Positions 18,808-27,926 of a stretch of DNA of 64,000 nucleotides are shown here, piece by piece (position 1 is the first letter of the stretch; each line of letters starts with the position of its first letter). The notes beneath the pieces are model-generated. The model worked only from the letters and a program-made list of their open reading frames with translations. It was not told where the DNA came from and did no database searches. Where the stretch lies: assembly GCF_004197395.1 (NCBI RefSeq), contig NZ_SELS01000026.1, forward strand, positions 1 through 64,000, given 5' to 3'. The DNA comes from Paraburkholderia sp. UYCP14C (lineage in GTDB: Bacteria > Pseudomonadota > Gammaproteobacteria > Burkholderiales > Burkholderiaceae). Made by a program: the position numbers and the translations under genes.

Positions 18808-19650
18808 TCAACGGCTTAGCCGGCGATAGGCACTCAGGTGTCTGAGAAGCCCCTGCTTGTCGCCGCGAATCTCGCTCAGGCGAGCGATATTGAAGTGAGC
18901 GTCGGCATGAGTCGGGTTCAGCTCGATGCACCGCTCGTAGGCTGCCACCGCTGCGTCGTAGCGTTCCAGTTCTTCCAGAGCGACCGCGCGATTGAAGTGC
19001 AACAGAGCATCGTCCGGAAAATGCTCGAGAGCCCTGTCAAAGACGGACAAAGCCTCGTCGCATCTCGTTCCAGCCTCGCAAAGCAGGACGCCCAGATTGT
19101 TATAAGCGTCATAGTGCGGAGTCGGGGATAACTCGAGCACTTTCTTATAGGCCTGTTCAGCACCGACGACGTCGGCATCGGTCAGTTGCTCCGCAAGAGC
19201 AAACCACTCCTCGGTCTGCTGCTCCCGGTCAACGATGTTACGCGGAGCAGCGTCAAGGAACGCGACTTCACCCCGCAGAGGCGCAACCTCCAGATCGAGC
19301 AGAAGCTGGCCCGAGGTCGCATCCCATTGCGACTCACCTGTCTTGACGACCACCGAGTCGCCGACAGCGGTAATGCGGAAGCCGGTTAGCGGAAGCTCTT
19401 CAGGCAATTCCGCCTTGAGTCGCGCAAGCGCCTGCAGAATTTTTCGCGGCGCGATTCTGGCCGATTGAAGCTGGAAAGCTGCGCGCAACAACACCACGTC
19501 CTGGAACGTGAACCGGAGCTCGTTACGGCGACCGCGTGACGGTTGCACGAATCCAGCGTCTATCAGGCCGGACAGCACTCGTCGCGAGACGCCCAGCAGC
19601 GACTGGAGACTGCGCAGCGAGTAGTCGTGCGAGGCAACGCGCCTTTTCAC
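18808..19650 (-). CDS. MerR-type DNA-binding protein with TPR repeats, coupled to Ku
   Basis: The 280-residue protein has an N-terminal MerR-like winged helix (SLRSLQSLLGVSRRVLSGLI, then GRRNELRFTFQDVVLLRAA), a central linker and C-terminal TPR units (HYDAYNNLGVLLCEAGTRCD, ALLHFNRAVALEELERYDAA, ADAHFNIARLSEIRGDKQGL). It starts with GTG that overlaps the Ku stop by 4 bases (GTGA), so the two are translationally coupled. The combination suggests a regulator or scaffold for the end-joining system. The specific role is not established. Confidence 0.8.
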   Translation of the reverse strand: MKRRVASHDYSLRSLQSLLGVSRRVLSGLIDAGFVQPSRGRRNELRFTFQDVVLLRAAFQLQSARIAPRKILQALARLKAELPEELPLTGFRITAVGDSVVVKTGESQWDATSGQLLLDLEVAPLRGEVAFLDAAPRNIVDREQQTEEWFALAEQLTDADVVGAEQAYKKVLELSPTPHYDAYNNLGVLLCEAGTRCDEALSVFDRALEHFPDDALLHFNRAVALEELERYDAAVAAYERCIELNPTHADAHFNIARLSEIRGDKQGLLRHLSAYRRLSR

Positions 19651-20576
19651 TTGCGCGCCCGAACCTTGGCGGGCGCCGCTTCTTCGACCTTGGCGGGCGC
19701 CCTCTTCGCCGGCCGTCTCGGTTTGGCGGCCAGTTCATCGGAAGCCGCTGCCGGCGCTTTCTTGACGGGCGATGCTTTTGCGGGCGCGGCCTGTCTGGTC
19801 TTGTTGCGGCCAAGGCTTGCACGAAGTGCTTCCATCAGATCGATCACATCGGCGCCCGACTCGATGCCCGGCTCGGCGGGAGACACGATCTGCTTGCCGG
19901 CGATTTTCTGATCGATCGCTGCCAGAATCCGCTTCTTCTCCTCGTCCTCGTACGCCGTTGGATCGTACGAATCTTCAGATACCTGGTCGATGATCTGCAG
20001 CGCGAGTTGTAGCTCGGTGCCGGTGACTGCAACGTGCTCGATGTGCAATTCGGTCAATGAGCGAACCTCGTCCGCGAACAGCAGTTGCTGAAACACCAGG
20101 CCGTCCTCCGCCGCGCGAATCTGGACGATGCGTGTCTTTCCTTTGTTGGACCATTTTGCCAGCGCGCATCGCCCGCTTTCGCGCATCGCCTGCTGCAGCA
20201 GACTGTACGGTTTGCCGCCGCGTTTGTCCGGCGCGATGAAATAAGCCTTGTCGTAATACAGCGGGTCGACTGACTTCTCCGGCACGAAGGAGACAATCTC
20301 GACCACATGCGTTGCGCCTTCTTCGAGCGCCTTCAGTTCCTCAGGCGTGAAGACGACGAACTGGCCTTTCTCGAACTCATACCCTTTCTTCATGTCGGCG
20401 CGCGCGACGACCTCGCCTGTCGCCTCGGAGATGTACTGCTGTTTGACTCGACCGCCCTCAGGCGTAAGAAGATTGAATCCGACACCTGAAGCGCTGTCGG
20501 TCGCCGAATAGAGCTTGACCGGGATCGACACCAGACCGAAGGAAAGCGTCAGAGACGCAATTGAACGCGCTGCCAT
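19647..20576 (-). CDS. ku: Ku protein, non-homologous end joining
   Basis: The start at 20576 is chosen for GGGAGAAAG immediately upstream and the family-typical opening MAARSIASLTLSFGLVSIPV. The 309-residue product contains the Ku core (beta barrel that rings DNA ends, with GGKPYSLLQQAM and a TRIVQIRAAEDGLVFQQLLF region in part visible) and a Lys/Ala/Pro-rich basic tail after residue ~260. Bacterial Ku binds double-strand ends and recruits LigD. No ligD is present in this window. The basic tail is of the extended type reported to help DNA threading. Confidence 0.94.
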   Translation of the reverse strand: MAARSIASLTLSFGLVSIPVKLYSATDSASGVGFNLLTPEGGRVKQQYISEATGEVVARADMKKGYEFEKGQFVVFTPEELKALEEGATHVVEIVSFVPEKSVDPLYYDKAYFIAPDKRGGKPYSLLQQAMRESGRCALAKWSNKGKTRIVQIRAAEDGLVFQQLLFADEVRSLTELHIEHVAVTGTELQLALQIIDQVSEDSYDPTAYEDEEKKRILAAIDQKIAGKQIVSPAEPGIESGADVIDLMEALRASLGRNKTRQAAPAKASPVKKAPAAASDELAAKPRRPAKRAPAKVEEAAPAKVRARK

Positions 20577-20770
20577 GACTTTCTCCCGATAACCGACGAC
20601 CGTTGGCCGCACAAACTCCGGTTCCATCGAACGAACGCGAATCATGCTGGAGGGAATTCTACGGCGTTTAGGCCGCTGGCACCTGGCAACACGTCATAGC
20701 ACGGCTTATGCCTGTCGGCGCTGACCTGGGTTTCCCCACAGAAGCAAAACGGTCGTGGCCTAGAAAACCC

Positions 20771-22186
20771 TTAGGCACCCTCACCGCCTGCGATCGCTTT
20801 CAACCGGCGATAAAGCGTGCGCTCGCTCAGTCCCAGCTGCGCGGCAAGCTCACTGCGTTTGCCGCGGAATTGCGCCGCTGCGCGCGCGAGCTCCGCATCG
20901 GTCAGCTTGCGCGGCAACGCGGCACCCACAGCCAGCGAATCCCGCCCGCCAGCGCAAGCCTGGTCGCGAACCGCCGCCGGCAAGTGCTCGGCGCGGATCA
21001 CGCCAGCGTCGGCGAGCAGGTTCGCGCGCTCGAGCACGTTGCGCAATTCGCGGATGTTGCCGGGCCACGCATAGGCGCGCAACAGCGCCAACGCATCCGC
21101 GGAAATCGTGGCTTTAGGCGACGATCCGGTTCGCGCCGACGCAATGCGCCGCAGAATCGAATCCGCGAGTAGCGCGATGTCGTCGACACGCTCGCGCACC
21201 GCGGGCAGATGAATCGGAAACGCACTGATGCGGAAATACAGATCAGCACGGAACTGGCCGTCCGCGACCATCCGCTCGAGCGGCTTGTGCGTGGCCGCGA
21301 CGAGCCGGAAATCGGCGCGCAGCATGTCGGTACTGCCCACGCGCCTGAAGGTGCCCGTTTCGATCAGCCGCAGCAGCTTCACCTGAATGGATAGCGGCAC
21401 GTCGCCGATTTCATCGAGAAACAGCGTGCCGCCCTGCGCGGTTTCGACGAGGCCCTGCTTGCGGCTCGTCGCGCCGGTAAACGCGCCCTTTTCGAAGCCG
21501 AACAACTCGCTTTCGAACAGCGTCTCGGTGATGCCCGAGCAATCCACCACGACGAACGGCCCCTGGGCGCGGCTGCTCGCTTCGTGCAGCGCATGCGCGA
21601 ACAGCTCCTTGCCGGTGCCCGATTCGCCGAGCAGCAGCACGGGCAGCATCGAAGGCGCGACGCGCTGCAAAGCGGAAATCGCCTCGTTGAACGCCGGCGC
21701 GCGTCCGACCAGACCTTCGGAGCTTGGCCGCGCGGACGCGCTCCTGACCGTAGCGAGACGCTCGACATAGGCGACGATGCGCGCGTGCCGGTCGAAGATC
21801 GGCCGCAATTCGACGTCGACGTGCTCCGGGCCTCGCGGTGTGTGATGAATATGCAGCACCCGATCCGCGCCGCGAATTTCCGTCGCGCGTTTCATCGGGC
21901 AGTGCTCGCCCGCCTGGTCGCAGGGCACGTCGTAGTGATGCGAAACCTGATAGCAGCGGCGGCCGATGTGCGCCTGGCCTTCGACGCCGAACTGGCGCTG
22001 ATACGCGCGGTTCGCGGCGAGAATCTGATACTGCGGATCGAGCACGATCGCCGGCTGCGGATCGTGCTCCAGATACGACACCAACGTGCTCACGTCGGGC
22101 ACCACTGCGGGCACGCCGTCAGGCGCGCTCGCGGGGTGCGGCGGCAACTCGGGCGAAGGGGCAGGCGGAAAGTCGGGCGGGATCAT
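20771..22186 (-). CDS. fisR: Sigma-54-dependent activator of the FisR (sulfane-sulfur sensing) type
   Basis: The 471-residue protein has a proline-rich start, a PAS-like sensor (about 35-150), an AAA+ domain with Walker A GESGTGKE and GAFTGA sigma-54 contact loop, and a Fis-type helix-turn-helix ending [20 protein letters not shown]. Cys78, Cys89 and Cys96 in the sensor are spaced 11 and 7, the same spacing as Cys53/64/71 of Cupriavidus FisR, which form sulfane-sulfur links to activate it. It is divergent from the persulfide genes it should control. Confidence 0.87.
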   Translation of the reverse strand: MIPPDFPPAPSPELPPHPASAPDGVPAVVPDVSTLVSYLEHDPQPAIVLDPQYQILAANRAYQRQFGVEGQAHIGRRCYQVSHHYDVPCDQAGEHCPMKRATEIRGADRVLHIHHTPRGPEHVDVELRPIFDRHARIVAYVERLATVRSASARPSSEGLVGRAPAFNEAISALQRVAPSMLPVLLLGESGTGKELFAHALHEASSRAQGPFVVVDCSGITETLFESELFGFEKGAFTGATSRKQGLVETAQGGTLFLDEIGDVPLSIQVKLLRLIETGTFRRVGSTDMLRADFRLVAATHKPLERMVADGQFRADLYFRISAFPIHLPAVRERVDDIALLADSILRRIASARTGSSPKATISADALALLRAYAWPGNIRELRNVLERANLLADAGVIRAEHLPAAVRDQACAGGRDSLAVGAALPRKLTDAELARAAAQFRGKRSELAAQLGLSERTLYRRLKAIAGGEGA

Positions 22187-22240
22187 CGTCGTTACTCCGT
22201 GGGTGCCGCACTATACGCCGGAACTGCCATTTCTGCCACG

Positions 22241-22280
22241 ACTGCCAGATGGCAGTGTCTCTATGCCACGCGTCATGGCA
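22241..22280. promoter_or_regulatory. Candidate FisR upstream activating sites
   Basis: ACTGCCA-GA-TGGCAGT at 22241-22256 is a perfect 7-bp-arm palindrome, and TGCCA-N7-TGGCA at 22264-22280 repeats the same half-site. Both lie about 100-135 bases upstream of the -24 element, the usual range for enhancer-binding proteins. Confidence 0.55.
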
Positions 22281-22377
22281 ATCGCCACGCGGGCGTCTGT
22301 TCAATCCGCCATGTCAGCAGCGATAAACCGCTAGAAATCAGAGCGTTACAAGCGGGCTTGATAAAGCTGCGGCTCGA

Positions 22378-22393
22378 TGGCACGACTCCTGCA
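22378..22393 (+). promoter_or_regulatory. Sigma-54 (-24/-12) promoter of the persulfide operon
   Basis: TGGCAC-N5-CTGCA has the invariant GG (22379-22380) and GC (22391-22392) separated by exactly 10 nt and differs from consensus TGGCAC-N5-TTGCA at one base. It is about 50 nt upstream of the dioxygenase start and pairs with the sigma-54 activator gene next door. Confidence 0.8.
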
Positions 22394-22444
22394 ATGGTGG
22401 GCGCCCGGACTGGCCAGGTCCGCTATCGTAAGGAACCCACCGAA

Positions 22445-23326
22445 ATGGCAACCGGCAAGCTAGCCGTCGAGGGCTTCTTCGATCCTGCAACATGGACCGT
22501 CAGCTATCTGCTGATGGATGCAGGCACGAAGAATTGCGCATTGATCGACACCGTGCTCGACTTCGACCCGAAGTCGGGACGCACCTGCACCGCAACCGCG
22601 GATCGCCTCGCCGCGCGCGTCGAGTCCCTCGGCGCGCGCGTGCAATGGATACTCGAAACCCACGTCCACGCCGACCACCTGTCCGCCGCGCCCTATCTGC
22701 AAGCGAGGCTCGGCGGTCAGATCGGGATCGGCGCGCAGGTCACGCGGGTGCAGGCCGTGTTCGGCAAGCTGTTCAACGCGGGTCCCGAGTTTTGCGCCGA
22801 CGGCTCGCAGTTCGACCGCCTGTTCGTCAACGACGAGACCTTCACCGTCGGCGACCTGTCAGTGCGCGTGATGCACACGCCAGGCCACACGCCTGCCTGC
22901 GTGACCTATGTCGCGAGCGACGGCAGCGAGGAAGCCGCCTTCGTCGGCGACACGCTTTTCACGCCCGACTACGGCACCGCGCGCTGCGACTTTCCGGGCG
23001 GCGACGCGTCGACGCTGTACCGCTCGATCCAGCACATCCTCGGTCTCGCGCCGCAAACCCGCCTGTATCTGTGCCACGACTACCAGCCGGGCGGTCGCCC
23101 GCTGCGCTTCGAGACGACGGTGGCCGAGCAGCGCAAACAGAACATCCACGTACACGACGGCATCGACGAAGCGTCGTTCATCGCGATGCGCACGGCCCGC
23201 GACGCCACGCTCGCGATGCCCGTGCTGATCCTGCCTTCGGTGCAGGTCAACATGCGAGCGGGCCACTTTCCACCGCCCGAAAGCGATGGCGTGTCATACA
23301 TCAAGATACCGGTCGATGCGCTGTGA
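22445..23326 (+). CDS. pdo: Persulfide dioxygenase / MBL-fold hydrolase (ETHE1-like)
   Basis: The 293-residue metallo-beta-lactamase-fold protein has THVHADHL (His73, His75, Asp77, His78), a later HTPGHTPAC and a conserved GDTLFTPDYG segment. ETHE1-type dioxygenases oxidise glutathione persulfide to sulfite in the cytoplasm. The start follows AAGGAA. A long upstream open frame in the same phase is antisense to fisR and is not used. First gene of the operon driven by the sigma-54 promoter; sulfide:quinone reductase follows 34 nt later. The Blh-type branch is likely given gene order. Confidence 0.87.
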   Translation: MATGKLAVEGFFDPATWTVSYLLMDAGTKNCALIDTVLDFDPKSGRTCTATADRLAARVESLGARVQWILETHVHADHLSAAPYLQARLGGQIGIGAQVTRVQAVFGKLFNAGPEFCADGSQFDRLFVNDETFTVGDLSVRVMHTPGHTPACVTYVASDGSEEAAFVGDTLFTPDYGTARCDFPGGDASTLYRSIQHILGLAPQTRLYLCHDYQPGGRPLRFETTVAEQRKQNIHVHDGIDEASFIAMRTARDATLAMPVLILPSVQVNMRAGHFPPPESDGVSYIKIPVDAL

Positions 23327-23360
23327 GCGCGCCGGCCTGAAACGAACCAGAGGAAAAGAC

Positions 23361-24668
23361 ATGCGAAACGCAAAACGCCCAGACCCATCGAACCCGGCCA
23401 CCGATACGTCGAGCGTCCCATCGCAACCGATGCGGCCCGCGCACCAGCACGACGTGGTGATCGTCGGCGCGGGCTCGGCCGGCATCGCGACGGCATCGAG
23501 CCTACTCGCGCGCAGCCCCGATCTCGACATCGCGGTCATCGATCCGGCCGACACGCACTACTACCAGCCGGGCTGGACGATGGTCGGCGCCGGCGTGTTC
23601 GACCCGGAAACGACAGCACGTCCGATCGCGAGCGTGCTGCCCACGAACGTGAAGCGGATCAAGGCCGCCGTCACGCGATTCGAGCCGGCGGAAAACCTCG
23701 TGATTCTCGACGGAACGCGCGCCGTCAAATACCGCCAGCTGGTGGTGTGCCCCGGCCTCAAGCTCGACTGGAATGCGATCGACGGGCTTGCCGACACGCT
23801 CGGGCGCAACGGCGTCACCTCCAATTACCGCTACGACCTCGCGCCGTACACGTGGCAACTGACGCAGCAGCTCGAACGAGGCCGGGCGATTTTCACGCAA
23901 CCGCCGATGCCGATCAAATGCGCCGGCGCGCCGCAGAAAGCGATGTATCTCGCGTGCGATCACTGGCGCCGCAGCGGCCGGCTGCAGCATATCGGCGTCG
24001 AGTTCCGCAATGCCGGCGCGGCGCTGTTCGGCGTCGCCGACTACGTGCCCGCATTGATGGAATACGTGGAGCTTTACGGCATCGCGCTGAACTTCGGTTC
24101 GACGCTGAGCGCAGTCGACGGCGACGCGAAAATGGCGAGATTCACGCACACGTTCGCCGACGGCAGCAAGGAAACGTTCGAGACCGGCTTCGACATGCTG
24201 CACGCCGTGCCGCCGCAGAAAGCGCCCGACTTCATCCGCGCGAGCGCGCTCGCCGATGCGGCCGGCTGGCTCGACGTCGATCCGACCACGTTGCGGCACA
24301 AACGCCACGACAACATCTTCGGACTCGGCGACGCGACCAACACCTCCAACGCGAAGACCGCCGCCGCCGCGCGCAAGCAGGCGCCGGTCGTCGCGCACAA
24401 CGTGCTCGCCGCGCTGGGCGCGACGAGCGGCCTCGCGACCTACGACGGCTATGGCTCCTGCCCGCTCACCGTCGAGCGCGGCAAGATCGTGCTGGCCGAG
24501 TTTCTGTATGGCGGCAAGGTCGCGCCGACGTTTCCGGCGTGGCTCATCGACGGCAAAAAGCCATCGCGGCTCGCGTGGCTGCTCAAAGAGCGAATCCTGC
24601 CGCCGCTCTACTGGCGCGGCATGCTGAAGGGACGCGAATGGCTCGCGCAGCCGCAACTGGCGGACTAA
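23361..24668 (+). CDS. sqr: Sulfide:quinone oxidoreductase-like flavoprotein
   Basis: The 435-residue protein has a FAD-binding DVVIVGAGSAGIATA near the N-terminus and the conserved cysteines VVCPGL, IKCAGAPQK and YGSCPLT. It also has GDATNTSNAKTAAAARKQ in the C-terminal FAD region. SQR oxidises sulfide to sulfane sulfur (persulfide or polysulfide) and passes electrons to quinone at the inner membrane. The KCAGAPQKAMYL segment is typical of the type II, human SQOR-like branch. AGAGGAAA sits before the ATG. Its product feeds the dioxygenase encoded just upstream. Confidence 0.88.
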   Translation: MRNAKRPDPSNPATDTSSVPSQPMRPAHQHDVVIVGAGSAGIATASSLLARSPDLDIAVIDPADTHYYQPGWTMVGAGVFDPETTARPIASVLPTNVKRIKAAVTRFEPAENLVILDGTRAVKYRQLVVCPGLKLDWNAIDGLADTLGRNGVTSNYRYDLAPYTWQLTQQLERGRAIFTQPPMPIKCAGAPQKAMYLACDHWRRSGRLQHIGVEFRNAGAALFGVADYVPALMEYVELYGIALNFGSTLSAVDGDAKMARFTHTFADGSKETFETGFDMLHAVPPQKAPDFIRASALADAAGWLDVDPTTLRHKRHDNIFGLGDATNTSNAKTAAAARKQAPVVAHNVLAALGATSGLATYDGYGSCPLTVERGKIVLAEFLYGGKVAPTFPAWLIDGKKPSRLAWLLKERILPPLYWRGMLKGREWLAQPQLAD

Positions 24669-24699
24669 GCGCTTGCACGCACTGCTCACGGGGTCATCG

Positions 24700-25503
24700 A
24701 TGCTACTGTCTCTACTTCTCGGCGCGCTGGTGGGCGCGATACTCGGGCTGACCGGCGCGGGCGGCGGCATTCTTGCCGTGCCCGCGCTGGTATTCGGCAT
24801 GGGCTGGCCGTTGCAGCAGGCCACGCCGGTCGCGCTCGTCGCGGTGGCCGGCAGCGCAGCGGTGGGCGCGCTCGAGGCGTTCCGCAAGCGGCTCGTCCGT
24901 TATCGCGCCGCGCTGCTGATGGCCGCCGCGGGGGTGCCCGCCACCGCCGCCGGCGCGCGCCTCGCGCATGCGTTGCCGCAGCGCGTGCTGCTCGCGCTGT
25001 TTGCCGCGGTGATGCTGGTCGTTGCGTTCCGGCTGCTGCGTCAGACTCTCGTGCGCCGCGCGTCGGTCGACGCGCAGTCATCGATGTGCGTCGCGCGTGT
25101 CGATCCGGCGACCGGCCGCTTTCGCTGGACCTGGCCGACCGCAGCCGCGCTCGCGGCCACCGGTTCGCTGACGGGACTGATGACGGGGATGCTCGGCGTC
25201 GGCGGCGGCTTCGTCATCGTGCCGATGATGCGCAAGCTGACCGACGTGTCGATGCACGGCATCGTCGCGACTTCGCTGATGGTGATCGCGCTCGTCGGCA
25301 GTGGCGGCGTTCTCGCAACGGCCACGCACGGCGCCACGCTTCCACTCGAAGTCGCGTTGTGGTTCACTGGCGCCACCGCCGCCGGCATGCTCAGCGGACG
25401 GCTCGCGTCGCATCACGTCGCCGCGCGCCAGGTGCAGCTGGGCTTCGCGAGCATCCTCGTATGCGTGGCGCTCGGTCTGCTGGTCAAAGCGGCGCTGATG
25501 TAA
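24700..25503 (+). CDS. TauE/SafE family membrane exporter
   Basis: The 267-residue protein has about eight membrane segments in two halves, each opened by a Gly-rich loop (LGLTGAGGGILAVPAL and GMLGVGGGFVIVPMM), the hallmark of the TauE/SafE family. Members export sulfite or sulfoacetate. ATG 24700 is preferred over an upstream TTG because GGGG lies just upstream. Its place after dioxygenase and SQR suggests it removes sulfite produced by persulfide oxidation. Confidence 0.85.
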   Translation: MLLSLLLGALVGAILGLTGAGGGILAVPALVFGMGWPLQQATPVALVAVAGSAAVGALEAFRKRLVRYRAALLMAAAGVPATAAGARLAHALPQRVLLALFAAVMLVVAFRLLRQTLVRRASVDAQSSMCVARVDPATGRFRWTWPTAAALAATGSLTGLMTGMLGVGGGFVIVPMMRKLTDVSMHGIVATSLMVIALVGSGGVLATATHGATLPLEVALWFTGATAAGMLSGRLASHHVAARQVQLGFASILVCVALGLLVKAALM

Positions 25504-25550
25504 GCACTGTTCCCCTCCAACCTACACATCGCAATCAAGCAGAACGAGCG

Positions 25551-25982
25551 ATGATCGATCTCGACCATTTCACCCCGATCGCGTCCCTGAGTGGAGGCCT
25601 GCTGATCGGCGCAGCGGCTGCGGCAATGGTGCTTTTGCTGGGCCGCATCGCCGGCGTCAGCGGGATAGTTGGCGGCCTGCTGCGCCGGACCACCCGCGAC
25701 GGCGCATGGCGCGTCGCCTTCGTTGCCGGGCTGGTCGTTGCCGCGGTGATCGCGCGTGCGCTCGGCGCACCCGTCGCGATCAGCGTCGACGCGTCGTGGC
25801 CCGTGGTGATCGCGGCGGGTTTTCTGGTCGGCATCGGCACCCGCTACGGCAGCGGATGCAACATCGGACACGGCGTGTGCGGCATTTCACGCGGCGCCAC
25901 GCGCTCGCTGGTGGCGACGGCGACGTTCATGGCGGCCGGCTTCGTCACCGTGTATTTCATGCGACATCTTCGCGGAGCCTAG
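25551..25982 (+). CDS. YeeE/YedE-type half transporter (N-terminal-like)
   Basis: The 143-residue membrane protein has about four helices and the motif GTRYGSGCNIGHGVCGISR, the conserved Cys-containing signature of YeeE/YedE proteins that move thiosulfate or related sulfur compounds. The full-length family is about 350 residues; here this half and the next gene together make the two-domain unit. The next gene starts one base after its stop. Role in sulfur compound movement is inferred from family and context. Confidence 0.82.
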   Translation: MIDLDHFTPIASLSGGLLIGAAAAAMVLLLGRIAGVSGIVGGLLRRTTRDGAWRVAFVAGLVVAAVIARALGAPVAISVDASWPVVIAAGFLVGIGTRYGSGCNIGHGVCGISRGATRSLVATATFMAAGFVTVYFMRHLRGA

Positions 25983-25983
25983 G

Positions 25984-26421
25984 ATGGCGATCGCTATTTC
26001 ATTCGTATGCGGGCTGCTGTTCGGCTTCGGCCTGCTGTTGTCGGGCATGGCCAACCCCGCGAACGTGCTGGGCTTCCTCGATATCGCCGGACGCTGGAAT
26101 CCGTCGCTCGCGTTCGTGATGATCGGCGCGGTGGCGGTCGCTGCAATCGGCTTCGCGATCGCGACGCGCCGCGACAGCTCGCTGCTCGGATTGCCGATGC
26201 AGATTCCAGCGTCAGCGCGCGTCACGCGCAGGCTGATCCTGGGCAGTTGCGTGTTCGGCGTCGGCTGGGGAATTGCCGGGTTCTGTCCCGGCCCCGCGCT
26301 GGTCGCGCTCGGACTCGGGTCGGCGAAAGCGTGGCTGTTCGTGGCGGCGATGCTCGCGGGCATGGCGGTTTTCGAGTGGTTGGAACGGCACAGACGGGCG
26401 GGCTCGGCGACCGGCGCTTAA
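25984..26421 (+). CDS. YeeE/YedE-type half transporter (DUF6691-like)
   Basis: The 145-residue membrane protein carries SGMANPANVLGFLD and FGVGWGIAGFCPGPA. These are the signatures of the second half of split YeeE/YedE systems (DUF6691). The conserved Cys in CPGP presumably faces the sulfur relay path. It begins one base after the preceding half gene, indicating coupled translation and a heteromeric transporter. It is the last gene of the sulfur operon. Confidence 0.82.
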   Translation: MAIAISFVCGLLFGFGLLLSGMANPANVLGFLDIAGRWNPSLAFVMIGAVAVAAIGFAIATRRDSSLLGLPMQIPASARVTRRLILGSCVFGVGWGIAGFCPGPALVALGLGSAKAWLFVAAMLAGMAVFEWLERHRRAGSATGA

Positions 26422-26660
26422 GCGGTGCCTCAGAGGTGCCTCCGAGGCGCCTAAGCGGTCCTTAACCTGGCCTTAAGGCCATTAACGAATCACGTCGAAT
26501 CACGAAGGATCAGACCTGCGACTAAATCCATGATTTCTCAGGGGATATTCGAGTCGTATAGGAACACGTTGGATCAGTAGATTAAGCGGCAGGATGGTAG
26601 CTAGACTGGTAGCTGGAGCGATCACATAATCCGCGTGCGAACACCGCCGGGTAAATCGAA

Positions 26661-27926
26661 ATGGCACGCAAGCATCACGCTCTCGATGAGTTGCAACTGC
26701 GCCGATGGGTCGCCGCCGACGAACCTGTCGCCAAGGCCGACGGCGACGGCCTCACCTTTACCCTTTCCGATACTCGCACGGCAACATGGATACTGCGATA
26801 TAGCCGTGGCTCCCGTCGGCGCGAAATGACCCTTGGCAGCTATCCCGAACTGACTCTCTCGGAGGCGCGAAAAAGGACCCGCTTCTATCGCGCGCAAATC
26901 GATGCAGGTGAGGACCCGGCCACCAATCGCAAAGTCGAAAAGGCGCGGGCCCAAGCGGCGATCACTGTCAGCAAACTGTGCGACGACTTCGAGGAAAAGC
27001 GCTATCCCCACCTCGCCGCAACGACTGTAGAGTTGTACAGGTGGCTCATTGCGACACTCGTGAAACCGGCCCTCGGTTCCCTCGATGTGCAGGTTGTGCG
27101 TGCATCGGACGTGGTCTACATGATCGAAAGCAGCGGCCGTCCGTGGTCGACCTGCGAGCAGCTGCTGGGCATCACGCGCGGAGTATTCGCACACGCAGTG
27201 GGCAAGCGGCTTGTTGACGCAAATCCTGTCGCAGGCATCGACCTTAGCGCGATCAAAGGAAAGCAGCCCCCCAAGCGGGCGCGCGTCATGCTGATGAAGG
27301 AGGAACTGTCCCATGTGCTCGCGGGACTCGATGACAAGCTCGGTAGGCACGATGCGTTGATGTTCAGGGTTCTCCTGGCAACTTGCGTGCGACAGTCCGA
27401 ACTCCTGCGGGCCAGGAAAGCGGCGGTCGATCTGGCCCGCCGAAGTTGGTATGTCCCGGCCGAAACCGTCAAGACAAGAGACGCATTCCTCGTGCCGCTG
27501 GCGCCGCTCGTCGTCGAATGGATGCGAGAATTAATCGCAATGGCCGGCGATTCGGAATGGCTTTGCCCGGCCCGGAACACCCAGAGCAAGACCGGCCGTG
27601 TCGGCCGCGGCGCGCTGCAAAGCTCTTTGCGAGAGGCGTTCAAGCGTAACGACTTCGACGTTCGCCGCTTCACGCCGCACGACACCCGCAGCACGGCAAA
27701 GGGCCACCTGAGAAACCTGGGTTTCTCTCGCGAGATCACCGAAATCGCGCTGAACCACAAGCTGCCGGGCATCGAAGGGATTTACGACGTCCGCGAAGAG
27801 ATTCCCGAGCGGCGCGCCGCAATGGAAGCGTGGGCCCGGTTCATAGAGGAATGCTGTACGGCCACGCCGCCAGCCGCAGAAGCGGGTTCAAACGTTGTTC
27901 CTTTCGGGCCACGAAAGGTCGCCTGA
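26661..27926 (+). CDS. Tyrosine-type site-specific integrase (P4-like)
   Basis: The 421-residue protein has an N-terminal DUF4102-like arm domain (DGLTFTLSDTRTATWILRYS), a core-binding helical region and a catalytic domain with Arg244 (CVRQSELLRA), His340-x2-Arg343 (TPHDTRS), His366 and nucleophile Tyr375 (EGIYDVRE). All catalytic residues are intact. Such integrases mark genomic islands. I see no tRNA gene beside it, and its island content is reduced to IS debris on the right, so the element may be mostly lost or the attachment site is elsewhere. Confidence 0.92.
   Translation: MARKHHALDELQLRRWVAADEPVAKADGDGLTFTLSDTRTATWILRYSRGSRRREMTLGSYPELTLSEARKRTRFYRAQIDAGEDPATNRKVEKARAQAAITVSKLCDDFEEKRYPHLAATTVELYRWLIATLVKPALGSLDVQVVRASDVVYMIESSGRPWSTCEQLLGITRGVFAHAVGKRLVDANPVAGIDLSAIKGKQPPKRARVMLMKEELSHVLAGLDDKLGRHDALMFRVLLATCVRQSELLRARKAAVDLARRSWYVPAETVKTRDAFLVPLAPLVVEWMRELIAMAGDSEWLCPARNTQSKTGRVGRGALQSSLREAFKRNDFDVRRFTPHDTRSTAKGHLRNLGFSREITEIALNHKLPGIEGIYDVREEIPERRAAMEAWARFIEECCTATPPAAEAGSNVVPFGPRKVA

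Noticed and set aside
23502-24887. 461-codon minus frame opposite the SQR gene
   Set aside because: Shadow of SQR, whose FAD motifs and cysteines are clear on the plus strand.
26422-26660. Possible attachment site or tRNA before the integrase
   Set aside because: No cloverleaf or tRNA 3' end is visible, and no direct repeat to a sequence after the integrase was found by eye.
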